Assembly: GCA_043228905.1 (NCBI GenBank)
Contig: JBHGNT010000018.1
Coordinates: 10,850,001-10,914,000 of the forward strand
DNA: 64,000 nt
From: Azolla caroliniana
Lineage: Eukaryota > Polypodiophyta
Direction: 5' to 3'
Both the position numbers and the translations under genes were made by a program. Shown here piece by piece: positions 47,064 to 58,546 of this stretch (within the stretch, counting starts at the first letter, position 1; each line of letters opens with the position of its first letter). The notes under the pieces are model-generated. The model searched no databases. It was given only the letters and a program-made list of their open reading frames with translations, and had not been told where the DNA came from.

Positions 47064-47471
47064 TGTGTTGTCTCTATCTCGGAGGCAACACCTTCGATTA
47101 CTTAGATAAGGTAATCGAGTCTTTTCGGCTAGTTGATTTCAAAAAACAATCGACCACAATCGGCCTTAAGATAGATATATTAATAGATTCAGATACAAAG
47201 GTTACACGGCTCACGGCCGGAGTTCTATTCACATACAATGAGATAGATAAAAGTAATCCTCTCTAGACTAGTGCATATTTCCCTCTCCCTCTGATTTTGC
47301 TCCTCGTTTTATAGCTTCCCTTTCTGCTTGGCATGCTTTAGTCAATCCTTTCATCTCGGCTGCACGTATTCCGTTCCCTTCCTCATTCTCGGTTGTCATT
47401 TTTCACCTAATTTACCAACTCATATCTATAGATTTGTTTCACATTGTATCCCTTTTGTCCCATGGTTAACA
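47064..47471 (-). repeat. LTR of the gag-only element between units A and B
   Basis: 408 bp; on the plus strand it starts TGTGTTGTC and ends GGTTAACA. It closes unit B and opens unit A, so neighbouring units share one LTR. It contains the family phrase AGATATATTAATAGATTCAG. Confidence 0.8.
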
Positions 47472-48027
47472 CTTGGCACGCTCGTGGGACTATGCCTTCG
47501 CACGTCGAACCCCAAAATCGAAATGGAAATGTAAAATTGATAAGGAGCCGTGACGGAATTCCACTGTACACGGAATTTCTTCCAAAATGTCGAGGATGTC
47601 ATCGAAAGGTGGCAACATGGTCGTCTCCTCGGTCGTGGGCACTATAGTGGTCGTGTTGTCCAATGGAGGTGTCGGCTCGTCACGTGGAATACGCTCAGTG
47701 TGTATTGCGGCCGAAACGTTGAACTGTTGTTGGGTTGCTTCCATCGTAGTTGGCTGGGTCGAGGCCTCATGTTCTGCAGTCTGCCCATGCACTTGCTTTG
47801 GTGGCATCCCTATCTCTGCTTCGTCCCGTCTACCCCTAGGCAACTTCCTTAAATGCACGTTTCGAGCATTAGCGCCAACGGGTCGTCATTGAATTCTTCA
47901 AGGAGGTTCCCGATTTCTGTGGTGTGCATGCTTGCCAGGGCTTGGAATTCGTCGGTGAGGTCTTCTCGTAGGACCTGGATGCTGCTTTCGTTTATCTTAT
48001 AAAATCCGTGAGCCTCTTTTTTCCAGA
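47472..48027 (-). pseudogene. Gag-like ORF of unit B, fused to Copia
   Basis: The C-terminal part of the gag-like protein (RDEAEIGMPPKQVHGQ, EASTQPTTMEATQQQ, DDILDILEEIPCTVEF) lies at 47490-47850, and the upstream part at 47849-48027 begins within KKEAHGFYKINESSIQVL. At about 48027 the unit is cut by Copia sequence. Its N-terminus, primer site and most of the next LTR are missing. Confidence 0.75.
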
Positions 48028-48214
48028 TGCCGATGGTTATAACTCCCATCATGTCTCTAAAATGTGTATGTTTTTCCATGCTCAATCCCTTCGTAAGAAT
48101 ATCAGCAACTTGCTTATTTGTACTTACATACAACAGATCCACTTCTCCATCAATCACTTTTTCTCTAACAAAGTGATAATGCACTTCAATGTGCTTTGTT
48201 CTTGCATGGAACAC
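47849..48214 (-). CDS. Chimeric open frame: Copia RNase H end joined to gag-like protein
   Basis: A 121-codon frame reads the last part of Copia RNase H (ARTKHIEVHYHFVREKV, QVADILTKGLSMEKH, HFRDMMGVITIG) and then, without a stop, the gag-like protein of unit B (KKEAHGFYK ... LLEEFNDDPLALMLET). The junction is near 48028. It most likely arose by a deletion between elements and no function is implied. Confidence 0.7.
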   Translation of the reverse strand: MFHARTKHIEVHYHFVREKVIDGEVDLLYVSTNKQVADILTKGLSMEKHTHFRDMMGVITIGIWKKEAHGFYKINESSIQVLREDLTDEFQALASMHTTEIGNLLEEFNDDPLALMLETCI

Positions 48215-48269
48215 TAGGTTTTTGCCAGCTGAATGTTGCTCATATTGTCACACCAAATTGTGACTGCGT

Positions 48270-49258
48270 TGTCGTGAAGATCCGTCACTATGCGCGGATC
48301 GTGAGGCGGAACCACCGGGGTTCTGGACCGGAAGAATTCGAAGTACTCACAAGCTTTAGCGAGAAAGGAATTAAGATAGATTGAAAGAGAGAGAGAGATT
48401 AAGATAAGATACAATGCTTGATTTTAGATTGAGAGAGAGATTAAGATTGAACTCTTGACTTTAGATTTGAAGAACAAAGTATATCATCAAAAGGATAACG
48501 AATTTTCTTCTTAATATTAATTTTGATATAAAGTACAAAGCTCTTGATAAGAACTTTACATTACAAAAAACCCCTCTTTTATAGATGCCCTCATGCATTT
48601 GAGGGTTCAAGACATGCATAAAATGCATGTTTGCCATTTGGCGCTCATGTATTACATGTGGTGCATGATAACCACGTCACTCATTTTAGCTCTCATGTAT
48701 GAGAATTTACATGTAAAGTTATAATGATAAAAATATTATTTCAAGAAAATGTCTTGGCTTAGTGGTAAACTTATAGACTCTCAACTTGGAGGTGCAAGGT
48801 TCAAATCCACACTTGTACTCCTTGTGCATATATATATGTTTATACATATATTTATTTATTTATATTTATTCGGTCACCGAGTCTCGGTTCCGTTGCGGGA
48901 TGCCGGTTACGTTGCTGGCCCGGTTTTGGTTGGGTAAAACCTTTGCAAGTAGCCAAGCCACACCCATTCATCCAATAGCTTAGTTCAAGTCACCTTGAAC
49001 TCTCTATGCTCCACACATAGACACAAAGATAATAGCTTTTGCTCTACCTTATATATGGTGAGATCTTTATTTCCTATCTATGTGGGATATCTCATAGTTT
49101 TATCTTTCTCTTCTTCCTTCTCATACTTCACTCCCACATAACTTGTCACTTAGATGTCCGTTTTTTATGTGGTAAAGCACATTTGAAAGCTCTTGAAGAC
49201 CTCCATCTTTTTGTAGTTTTATTTGTTTTTCACACCATTGCCGAAAATCTTCACGACA
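48270..49258 (-). repeat. Solo LTR of a Gypsy family related to 7033-14113
   Basis: 989 bp, starting TGTCGTGAAGAT and ending ATCTTCACGACA. The first 60 bases share GGATCGT, GCG and GAACCNCCG phrases with the 7033 LTR, and both have a tRNA-like block followed by a TATTTATTTATTTAT run. Flanks are GCGT and GCGC, one change from a perfect 4-bp duplication. Removing it restores the Copia RNase H frame (DGAVTIWCDNMSN). On the plus strand are an A-box match TGGCTTAGTGG (48755-48765) and a B-box match GGTTCAAATCC (48798-48808). Confidence 0.85.
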
Positions 49259-50828
49259 GCGCCATCTATATACTCTCCCAAATCAGAAAGCAATCTTCTA
49301 ATCCATACCTCTTCACAGGTAGCTATTGCAGCTCCCCTATATCCAACTCTAGTACTTGATAGTGCAACGATAGCTTGTTTCTTGCTACTCCATGAAATAG
49401 TTGTACTTCCCAATGAAAAAATATATCCACTTGTGGATCTTCTGTCAGTTTGGCTTCCAGCCCAATCAACATCTGTATATCCTTCTAGCTTTATGTCCAA
49501 ATCAGCCCTGTAAAATAGTCCATAATTTTGAGTAGCTTTTACATACCTCAAAATTTTTCTTATGCAATCCAAATGTGGCTTTGTTGGCTGTTGCATAAAC
49601 TGGATGACTAATCCAACAACATAACTCAAATCAGGTCTTGTTATAGTCAAATATGTGAGGTTGCCCACCATAGACCTGTACATGTTTACATCTTCTATTT
49701 TGGTTCCCAAATCAACACTCAATTTGTAGTTCTTATCTAGTGGTACACCAATAGGTTTCCATCCAAGCATACCATACTTCTTCAACATAGTTGTTGCATA
49801 CTGTTTTTGCAACATATATATACCACTTTCTGATCTGATCATCTCAATGCCAAGAAAATATCTCCGCTCTCCCAAATCCTTCATATGATGATCAATGCCA
49901 AGAAAGTATCTCAACTCTCCCAAATCCTTCATATGAAATTGCATTTCCAGATTTTTTTCAGCTTTCTTATTTAATCCATGGAATCACCTCCAATGATTAA
50001 GTCATCAACATATATCAAGATAACAACAATGCAATCATTTATCTTCTTTACATATAATGATGGATCAACCTTTGACATTTTTAAAGCAAATTTTTTCAGA
50101 GATTTTGAAAGTTCTTTATGCCATGCCCTTGGTGCTTGTTTCAATCCATAGAGAGCCTTTTTCAGCCTACATACATATTCTGGATGCTTCTTATCTTCAA
50201 AATCTGGTGGTTGACACATATACACTTCTTCTTCTAAGTTACCATGCAAAAAAGCATTTTTTACATCCATATGGTGCAACACCAATCTTTTGGTTGCACT
50301 CACAACAAGTAGTGTTCTCAATGTTGCCATCTTTGCAACCGGTGCAAATGTTTTATCATAGTCAATTCCTTGCATCTAGGCATATCCCTTTTCCACAAGT
50401 CTTGCTTTATGTCTACTTACATTCCCATTGGAATCATGCTTTGTTTTGTAGACCCATTTGCAACCTACAACATTTTTTTCTTTCGGTAACTTCACCAAAT
50501 CCCATGTTCTGTTTTCAGCCAATGCATCTATTTCTTCTTGCATTGCATTCACCCATATTTTCTCAGCTTTTGCTTCATCAAAGTTGTTTGGATGAGGGAT
50601 TTGTACCACTTTAGACATGTATGGATAATGCATAGCCATATACGTATCATAACCAAATCTTTTAACAATCTTTTTCTCTCTATCTGATCTTCTCAGTTTC
50701 TGATTTGCATCTTTCATTGCCCTTTCCATACCAAGGATTTTCAGGGATCCTATACCAAGCTCATCATCCAATGATGTATCTGAATCTACATCTTCCATGT
50801 TTCTAGATCCATCATCATATTCTGGCAT
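49259..50828 (-). pseudogene. Outer Copia RT and RNase H (upstream part)
   Basis: RT motifs are MDVKNAFLHGNLEEEVYM, CRLKKALYGLKQAPRAW and the active site LIYVDDLIIGGD (about 49990-50010). Then follow the connection YRSMVGNLTYLTITRPDLSY and RNase H VDWAGSQTDRRSTSGY. Upstream of RT is the linker NRTWDLVKLPKEKNVVGCKW. Lesions: a TAG near 50376 between the linker and RT, a break near 49950-49970, and a 48-base tandem duplication (HMKDLGELRYFLGID repeated) at about 49840-49935. Confidence 0.9.
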
Positions 50829-52282
50829 CTTCTATTTTCCCTTTCTGTCAGCATATTTTTTCCGTCTTTCATTCTTTCCACTCCAAGCATTACATTCAGA
50901 TTTACTACTTGACCTTCCAGATGGTCCAGTACATTATATTGATGTGGAACTTTGCTGTCCAACATTGTTTCCATCTCTTTGGTTATCTCTTACATTTTCA
51001 GATTTATCCCTGTCTTATTTTTCATTGTCTTCATAAGTTTCTACATTTTGTTTTGGGTTGTACCAACTGCCCAACTCATCAAATATTACATCCCGACTTA
51101 CCACAATCTTTTTTGTCAAAGGGTTATAACATCTATACCCTTTTTGCTCCTCTGAATATCCAACAAGAACACATTTTTCAGCTTTTGTATCAAGCTTACT
51201 TCTTACTTCAGCAGGTACATGAACATAGGCAAGGCATCCAAACACTTTTAAGTGTCCTAAACTAGGTTTCCTTCCATAGAAACATTCTTCAGGAGTACCT
51301 TCATGTACTCCAGATGTTATACATCTATTTAGAATAAAGTTTGTTGTGTTTACACCTTCTGCCCAATAATTCAATGGCACATTCTTTTCAGTCATCATGG
51401 CTCTTGCTATGTTCACCAGAGTTTTGGTTTTTCTCTCAACAACTCCATTTTGCTATGGAGTATATCTACATGTGAACTGTCTTCTTATTCCTTGATTGCA
51501 TAGAAAATCAGAAAATTCATTTGAGGAGTACTCTCCTCCTCCATAAGATCTTAAGCATTTTATTCTAGTTCCGGCCTACTTTTCTACCATGCATTTAAAC
51601 TTACGAAAACAATTAAATACTTCACTTTTTTCTTTCATGAAGTAAACCCATGTTTTCCTTGAGCAATCATCAATAAATGTTACATAAAACTTACGTCCAC
51701 TAATTGATGCATTTTTTGTTGGTCCCCATACATATGTATGTACCAAATCCAACAAATTTTTGCTTACATGTCTTTTATGAGGGAAAGGCAACCTGTTTTG
51801 CTTTCCATATTGACATGCTTCACATATTTTGCTCATCTCACAGTCTTTGAGCTTAGGCAATCCAACCAGTGCATTTTCCCTCAACATATTTTTCAAGGTT
51901 TGCATACTTATGTGGCCGATTCTTTTATGCCACATTTCCACATCTGAGATTACACTGATTCCTTCTGCAAACATGGTTGTAATCTTTTTAGGCATATCCA
52001 CATGTAACATAAACAGTCTTCCTTGACGTTTTCCTTTTGCAATAAGCTTTCCCTGTTTCTCTATAAAGCATCCACTTTGCATAAACTTAACTTGCATTCC
52101 TTGCTCCATTATCTGTCCAACAGAAATCAGATTTTTTGCAAGGTTTGGCACATGCATAACATTCAACATATATTTTGTTTTTCCTTTTTCTTCCCACAAT
52201 GGGATATCTCCAACATGCTCTATTTGGTGAGTAGTATTATCACATGTCTGTACATAACCAGGAATCTCTGGTTCTCTTAGAC
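50829..52282 (-). pseudogene. Outer Copia protease end, GAG-pre-integrase and integrase
   Basis: From the insertion point at 52282 the frame reads REPEIPGYVQTC, then MLNVMHVPNLAKNLISVGQ, the integrase zinc region WHKRIGHISMQTL ... CEACQYGKQNRLPF, and the integrase core start YVWGPTKNASISGRKFYVTF. After a break near 51580 it continues with NIARAMMTEKNVPLNYW and KPSLGHLKVFGCLAYVHVP. A stop-rich linker (50829-51015) leads to RT. The gene is continuous with the gag part at 58547 once the inner Copia is removed. Confidence 0.88.
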
Positions 52283-53689
52283 TGTAGAGAATATGCAGAA
52301 TAATCTTCGGCCACAACCGAGACTTAGATCACTTAATGATAATCAAACACAAAAGAAATGAGAAATGGAAGTAAGTACACAAACAAAAGAGAATGCATAG
52401 GATGGTAATGTGGAAAACCCTAAACGGGAAAAACCACGGGAGCCTACAGACTCCGAACTATCACTATGTAAGGAGAATACAATAGGGGAACACGAAGGCA
52501 ACGACCTCGTGCTCACAATCTTTACATGGCGGCGGTTACAACAGAGACTCTCTCTCTCTCTCTCTCTACTACGCTCTGTACAACAATTACACCAATAACA
52601 CTCTACAAAATAATGACAACACAATGAAACTCATTGACACTTTGTTTGCCCTAGGTCATATTTATACTAATATGACATTAGGACTATTTACAGATATAGC
52701 CCCAATGGGCTCTCAGAAACATATTTCCATATCATAGATTGATCCATGCGTAATATTCGTGGTATTCTACACCCGCAATATTCGCTATATTCGAGAATAT
52801 AAAACGGCCCCAAGAATATTATAAAACCATTCGTTTAGATGTATACATACATACATACATACATATATGTGTATACACACATATCACTCATATATGTATA
52901 TACACAAATACATCAATAATTAATTAACTCACTACTATAATAATTAATTAGTTCACTAATACATTAATTGATTCACTAATGCATTAATTGATTCAATAAT
53001 ACATTAATTGATTCACTAATACATTAATTAATTTACTAATACATATCTTAATTCATTCAAAAATATTAGTTATTAAGTTAATTAATTAATAATCAATTAA
53101 TTAGGGCTTCTACTAAACTTAGGGTTTTAGTGAGAGCGTGAGTTGAGGACGTAGGGTTTCAGTGAGAACAGGATGTAGGATTAGAATAGAACATGAGAGG
53201 GAGTTGAGGATGCGGGCTCAAAAGAAAGTACTACTGTCTAAATTAGGTTTATGACAGAAATTAGGGTTTTCAGCCGAAACCCTAATTTTCTGGCCGAGAA
53301 CAAGATGTAGAGGGAAGTGAGGGCGGACAGGGAGTAGGGTGAGGCTTCCTCACTCGCTGCTCGCCGTTCGTTCACTCGCTCAGATGAAGAAAGAATGTTT
53401 TTTATTTTTTATTTAAAAAATTCAAAAAAAAAAGAAAACGAATATATTTATATGTATTCGTATTCCTATTCGTATGGATTCGTGGGGTAGGCCCCACGAA
53501 TGCGAATATTTCAATCTATGTTCCATATATGTCACTTTATCCAGTGAGAGGTTCTCACCGGGCTTGCGTCATCCGGTTCTCACCGGCTCTTCCTTATCGG
53601 GTACTCATCATCCGATTCTCACTGGGTCTGCATCATCCGGTTCTCACCGGGCCTTCATCATCCCATTCGGAGGGACCGAGATCCTAACA
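52283..53689 (-). repeat. 3' LTR of the inner Copia, with hAT-like insert and short repeats
   Basis: 52283-52732 and 53529-53689 together match the 5' LTR 57917-58541. The U3 part (53529-53689) is made of about 28-bp repeats around CATCCGGTTCTCACCGGG. A piece of it together with the purine tract is duplicated at 53690-53830, so the LTR edge (CCTAACA then AACTCCCCCTTC) occurs twice. Confidence 0.85.
52733..53520. mobile_element. hAT-like non-autonomous DNA element
   Basis: 788 bp with terminal inverted repeats CATAGATTGA (then AATATTCG-type bases) and an 8-bp target duplication TTCCATAT at 52725-52732 and 53521-53528. The 8-bp duplication and short CA-starting ends fit the hAT superfamily. 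There is no coding capacity. Inside is a run of about 24-bp AT-rich repeats (ATTAATTGATTCACTAATAC type, 52915-53045). Confidence 0.88.
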
Positions 53690-53784
53690 AACTCCCCCTT
53701 CACTCCGGCATGGGATGCCTCGTAAATCCGATCCTCACCGGGTCTGCATCATCCGATTCTCACCGGGCCTTCATCATCCGATTC

Positions 53785-55929
53785 TCACCGGGCCTTCATC
53801 ATCCCATCCGGAGGGACCGAGATCCTAACAAACTCCCCCTTCACTCCGGCATGGGATGCCTCATCAATCCGATCCTCTTCCTGCATGCATCTAGCTTGTC
53901 GGATGTCAGCACTTTGGTCAACATATTCGACCCGTTCTCCTTCGTGTTGATCTTTGTCAGCACGAACTCTCAATCTTCTACTCGCTCCCGGATCCAGTGG
54001 TACCTGCGTTGGATGTGCTTCGTCTGGGAATGGTAGGCCGCGTTCTTTGCAAGGTGGATGACACTCTGACTGTTGCAGTAGAGCTGGTATTCCTCTTGCC
54101 AGATCCCTAACTCTCCGATGAAGTCCTTCATCCATAATATTTGCTTGCCGACTTCCATGGCTGCCATGTACTCCGCCTCCGTGGTTGACTACGCAACCGT
54201 CTTCTGCAGCCTCGACTACCACAAAACAACTCCCCCTGCATATGTCATAACATATCCCGATGTTGACCGGTTGGTATCCGCATCAACCGACATATTCGAG
54301 TCGGTGAAACCGTCAAGTTGGGGTTTACTAGAGCCGAATTGGAGACACATACTTGAGGTGCCTTTCAAGTATCAGAGTATCCATTTTACCGCATTCCAGT
54401 GCTCCTTGTGGGGATTGCTCATAAACCGGCTCACCACTTTGATTGCATATTCGATATCCGGTCAGGTACAGACCATTGTGTACATTAAGCTCCCGACGAC
54501 AGAGGCATATGGTATCTTCATCATATCCGCCTTCTCTGCCTTCGTCTTCGGGCTTTGCTTACCGAATAACCTGTAGTTTGTTGGGAGTGTCGATCCGACC
54601 GGTTTCGCATCTGACATGTTGAACCGCTGAAGCACCTTTGTCACGTACTTCTCCTGTGAGCCACAATTGCTTCTTTGACCGGTCCCGGATGATATGCATC
54701 CCCAATAACTGTCTTGCCGAACCCAAGTCTTTCATTGAGAAGGTCCGGTTCAGGGCCTTCTTCAGCATTCGTATCTTGACTTGGTCTCGTCCGAAGATCA
54801 ACATGTCGTCCACGTATAGGAGGAGTATTAGGAAGTCTCCATCTTCAAACTTCTTCACCAACATGCAGTGATCGGCCTGCGTCTTGTGGTATCCTTGATC
54901 CATCATGAAGGAGTCGAACTTCCGGTACCATTGTCGGGGGGCCTGCTTCAAACCGTAGAGGCTCTTCTTCAACCCGCAAACCAGGTGCTCCTTCCCTTTC
55001 TTCACAAATCCCTCTGGTTGCTGCATGTAGATCTCCTCTTCGAGGTCACCGTGGAGGAATGCCGTCTTCATGTCTAACTGCTCTACCTTGAGGTCCATGC
55101 TCGCCGCTATGCTCAGCACCATCCGGATGGAAGTCATCTTTACTACCGGGGCAAATATCTTGTCGAAGTCCACTCCCTTCTTCTGCTGGAACCCCTTCAC
55201 CACGATCCTGGCTTTGTAGCTTGGGGGGTTGCCGGCATCTCCCGGTTTCAACTTGTACACCCACTTATTCCGGAGTGCCCGCTTTCCTTTCGACAACTCC
55301 ACCAATTCATACGTGTGGTTCTCATGCAGGGAATCCATCTCATCCTGCATGGCACTCAACCATTTGCGGCTGTGGGTGTCCTCCTTTGCTTCTTCGAAGC
55401 TTTCCGGCTCCCCCTCATCTGTTAGCAACACCCGCTCTGCATCCGGAAATCTCTGGGGGGCCCTTCTCTCTTTGAGAGGATATCTGCGTCTTTGGTTTCC
55501 GACAACCGGCTCCTCTGTTTGTTCTTCATCCGAATCCGATTCGGGATCTTGGCCGGTTCCGGTTCCTGATTCCTCTTCTTCTTCTGCCGGTTCAGTATCC
55601 TCACCGTAATCGGCCGGTTCTTCGAGTGTCAATTGGCTCTTAGCCGGGTAGGTCCGAATCTCATCGAACCGATCCTTACTAGTCGACTTGGAGTTCATTA
55701 TCTTCTTCTTCGACTCCCAATCAGCAAGCGTCTTGTCCTCCATGAAGATAATATCTCGACTCCGGAACACCTTCTTGTTGACGGGGTTCCACACTCGGTA
55801 GCCGAACTCATCATCGCCGTATCCGAGGAATATGCAAGGCCGAGACTTTGGATCCAACTTTGCTCTCCGGTCCTTTGCCGCATGCAAGTAAGTGAGACAC
55901 CTGAACACCTTCAGGTGCTGGTAAGACAC
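53785..55929 (-). pseudogene. Inner Copia integrase end, RT and RNase H
   Basis: The long frame 54559-55929 contains the integrase end (HLKVFRCLTYLHAA), an acidic linker, and RT with [35 protein letters not shown] and LLYVDDMLIFGRD. After a frame break near 54650 come FNMSDAKPVGSTLPTNY and PYASVVGSLMYTM, and after another break RNase H with LYCNSQSVIHLAKNAAYH (about 54040-54100). It is the best preserved Copia RT in the window. Confidence 0.9.
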
Positions 55930-57926
55930 TTCCTTACCGGTTCATACTCTCTGTGGCGTGTCTCCGTCCAAGGGCACTGAGGGTGATCTGTTTATCACAT
56001 ACGTCGCTGTCGACAGCGCCTCAGCCCAAAATGTCTTGGGTAGCTTAGCATGTGCTAGTATACTTTGGACCCTCTCCATTATGGTCTGGTTCATCCTCTC
56101 GGCCAATCCGTTTAGTTTTGGTGTCTTCGGCATGGTAAATTCGAGCCGGATTCCCTTAGAGCGGCAATACTCCTCAAACTGCCCTCGGTATTCTCCTCCG
56201 TTATCTTGCTCGAACCGCCTTCAGCTTCCAGCCGGTTTCTCTTTCCACTCTGGCGTGGAGCTCCTTGAAGACGGATAACACTTGATCCTTCGTCTTCAAC
56301 GGCGAGACCCACAACTTCTAGTTGTGCTCATCTATGAACGTCACGTAGTACTGCGATCCGGCATATGACTTCGTGTGCACTTGACACACATCGGTATGCA
56401 CAAGCTCTAGTGGTGCATTATGTCTCATCGGTGGCCTTGAGCGGAAGGAGGTCCGGTTTTGCTTACCGGCCAGGTAGTCAGTGCACTTCTCAAGATGCAC
56501 GTCTTTTTACCAGAATGAGGTTGTCGTCGGCAAGACTCTTCATCCCCTTCTCGCTCATGTGTCACAGTCTCTTGTGCCACAACTCATCGGCAGTGTCAGA
56601 TGCAACGTTCACTTCTTCCCGTCATAATCGGGCATTCGTTAGGTACAGAGTGTTGACTTTCCAAGCCCAAGCCACTATTAGGCTCCCTTTGCTGAACTTC
56701 ATGACTCCGTTCTAGATGCTACCCGTGTAGCCTTCATCGTCTAGCCGATCGGCTGATATTAGGTTCAGTCAAACCTCCGGAACGTGTTGAACATCCTTCA
56801 GCAGCAACTTGCATCCGGTTGGTGTTGTCAACCACACGTCTCTTATGCCGACAATTCGGCATGTACCTTCATTCCCCATCCGGACACAACCGTGCTCATC
56901 GGCTGTGTAGGATGAGAAGCATTTCCAGTCTGGGGTCAGGTGGAACGATGCTCTGGAATCGACAACCCACGTTGTCTCGTCGCCGGCAAGGTTCAACTCA
57001 CTCTCCTCGGTGATGAGCATAAACTCTTCTTCACTTCCCGCGATTGCCATCGTTCCCTTCCGGTCCGGTCCCCTCCGGTCTTTACCGTTCCGGTCCGGTG
57101 ACCGCTTCGAATCGGTACTGTCGGTTTCCTTGTCTTTCCGGAAATGCCGACAGTTCTTCTGGAAGTGTCCCGGGTTGCCGCAATAGAAGCCAGTAGGCCT
57201 CCCCCTTGACTTTGACCGTGTCTCCGACTTTTCCCGGTTTTGGGGACTCCGGTTTCTTTGTCTTCCATGTTCCGATTCAGTAAGGAGCGCTTTGGGGTCG
57301 GAGATCACCTCCTTGTCTTTCCGACACGCCTCCCCATCTAGCAAGCTCGACTTGACTCTTGCTAGGGATAACTGTTTTCCTTCCGGCCCGGCGTTGCCCA
57401 AAGTGACAACTAACGTCTCCTAGCTATCCGGGAGGGAACCGAGCAGGAGTAATGCTAGTACCTCATCGGCGAGAGGTACTTCCAACGATGTTGCCTGGTG
57501 TATCAGCCCCTAGAAGGCATTCATGTGCTCCGCCATACTGGAGCCATCTTGGTATCAGAGTCTTACTAGCTTCCGGAATACCAAAACCCGATTAACAACA
57601 TTTTTGTTCTGAAACATAATGTCGATCTTCTTCCAGAGCTCATGAGCCTTGCTCTCTTCATTGAAGTTGTTGTACAGGCTCATGTCGATGAAGCACCGTA
57701 TGTACGCTGTTGTCTTCATGTGCATCACCTCCCATATCGTGGCATCGATCTTGTCCGGTCTCTTGTCCCCAAACTGAACCGGCAACCAAAGATCTTTGAC
57801 CACGAGCATGTCCCTCATCTTCGACTTCCACACTGAGTAGTTAGAGTCGGTGAGCTTGAACATGCCTCCCAACAAATCTTCCATTTTTTTTGTGTCGTTT
57901 CGCTCTAATACCATATTGTAGAGAAT
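55930..57926 (-). pseudogene. Inner Copia gag, protease and integrase
   Basis: The gag start MVLERNDTKKMEDLLGG is at about 57913, with NYSVWKSKMRDML. A frame change lies near 57555. The zinc knuckle FYCGNPGHFQKNC lacks the first Cys. The protease site reads VVDSRASFHLTPDW, with Arg in place of the Gly of DSGA, so it should be inactive. The GAG-pre-integrase and integrase region (HLEKCTDYLAGKQNR; LELVHTDVCQV; NGLAERMNQTIMERV) lies at 55942-56500 with a frameshift near 56310. Confidence 0.88.
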
Positions 57927-58541
57927 ATGCGGAATAATCTTCGGCCACAACCGAGACTTAGATCACTTAATGATAATCAAACACAGAAGAAAGGAGAAAT
58001 GGAAGTAAGTACACAAACAGAAGAGAATGCACAAGATGTTACTGTGGAAAACCCTAAATGGGAAAAACCACGGGAGCCCACAGACTCCGAACTATCACTA
58101 TGTAAGGAGAATACAACAGGGGAACACAGAGGCAACGACCTCGTGCTCACAATCTTCACCTGGCGGCGGTTACAACAGAGACTCACTCTGTCTATCTATC
58201 TGTCTTTCTCTCTCTACTACGCACTGTACAACAGTTACACCAATAACACTCTACAAAATAATGACAACACAATGATACTCATTGACACTTTGTTTGCCCT
58301 AGGTCATATTTATAATAATATAACATTAGGACTATTTACAGATATAACCCCAATGGGCTCTTAGAAACATATTTCCATATATGTCCCTTCATCTAGTGAG
58401 AGGTTCTCACTGGGCCTGCGTCATCCGGTTCTCACTGGGTCTTCCTTATCGGGTACTCATCATCCGGTTCTCACCGAGTCTGCATCATCTGGTTCTCACC
58501 GGGCCTTCATCATCCCATCCGGAGGGACCGAGATCCTAACA
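57917..58541 (-). repeat. 5' LTR of the inner Copia
   Basis: 625 bp; on the minus strand it starts TGTTAGGATCTCGG and ends TATTCTCTACA. It matches the split 3' LTR by position and carries the same CT-rich tract and AAACCCTAAATGGGAAAAACC phrase. Confidence 0.93.
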
Positions 58542-58546
58542 TAGAC

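Larger units (their letters stand above)
52283..58541 (-). mobile_element. Inner Copia element, complete with both LTRs
   Basis: The 5' LTR is 57917-58541 and the 3' LTR is 52283-53689, the latter interrupted by a hAT-like element. The target duplication TAGAC lies at 52278-52282 and 58542-58546. Removing the element with one duplication restores the outer Copia frame (FES|LREPEIPG). Primer site after the 5' LTR on the minus strand: TGGTATTAGAGCG, close to tRNA-iMet. Purine tract GAAGGGGGAGTT before the 3' LTR. Coding parts are broken. Confidence 0.92.
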
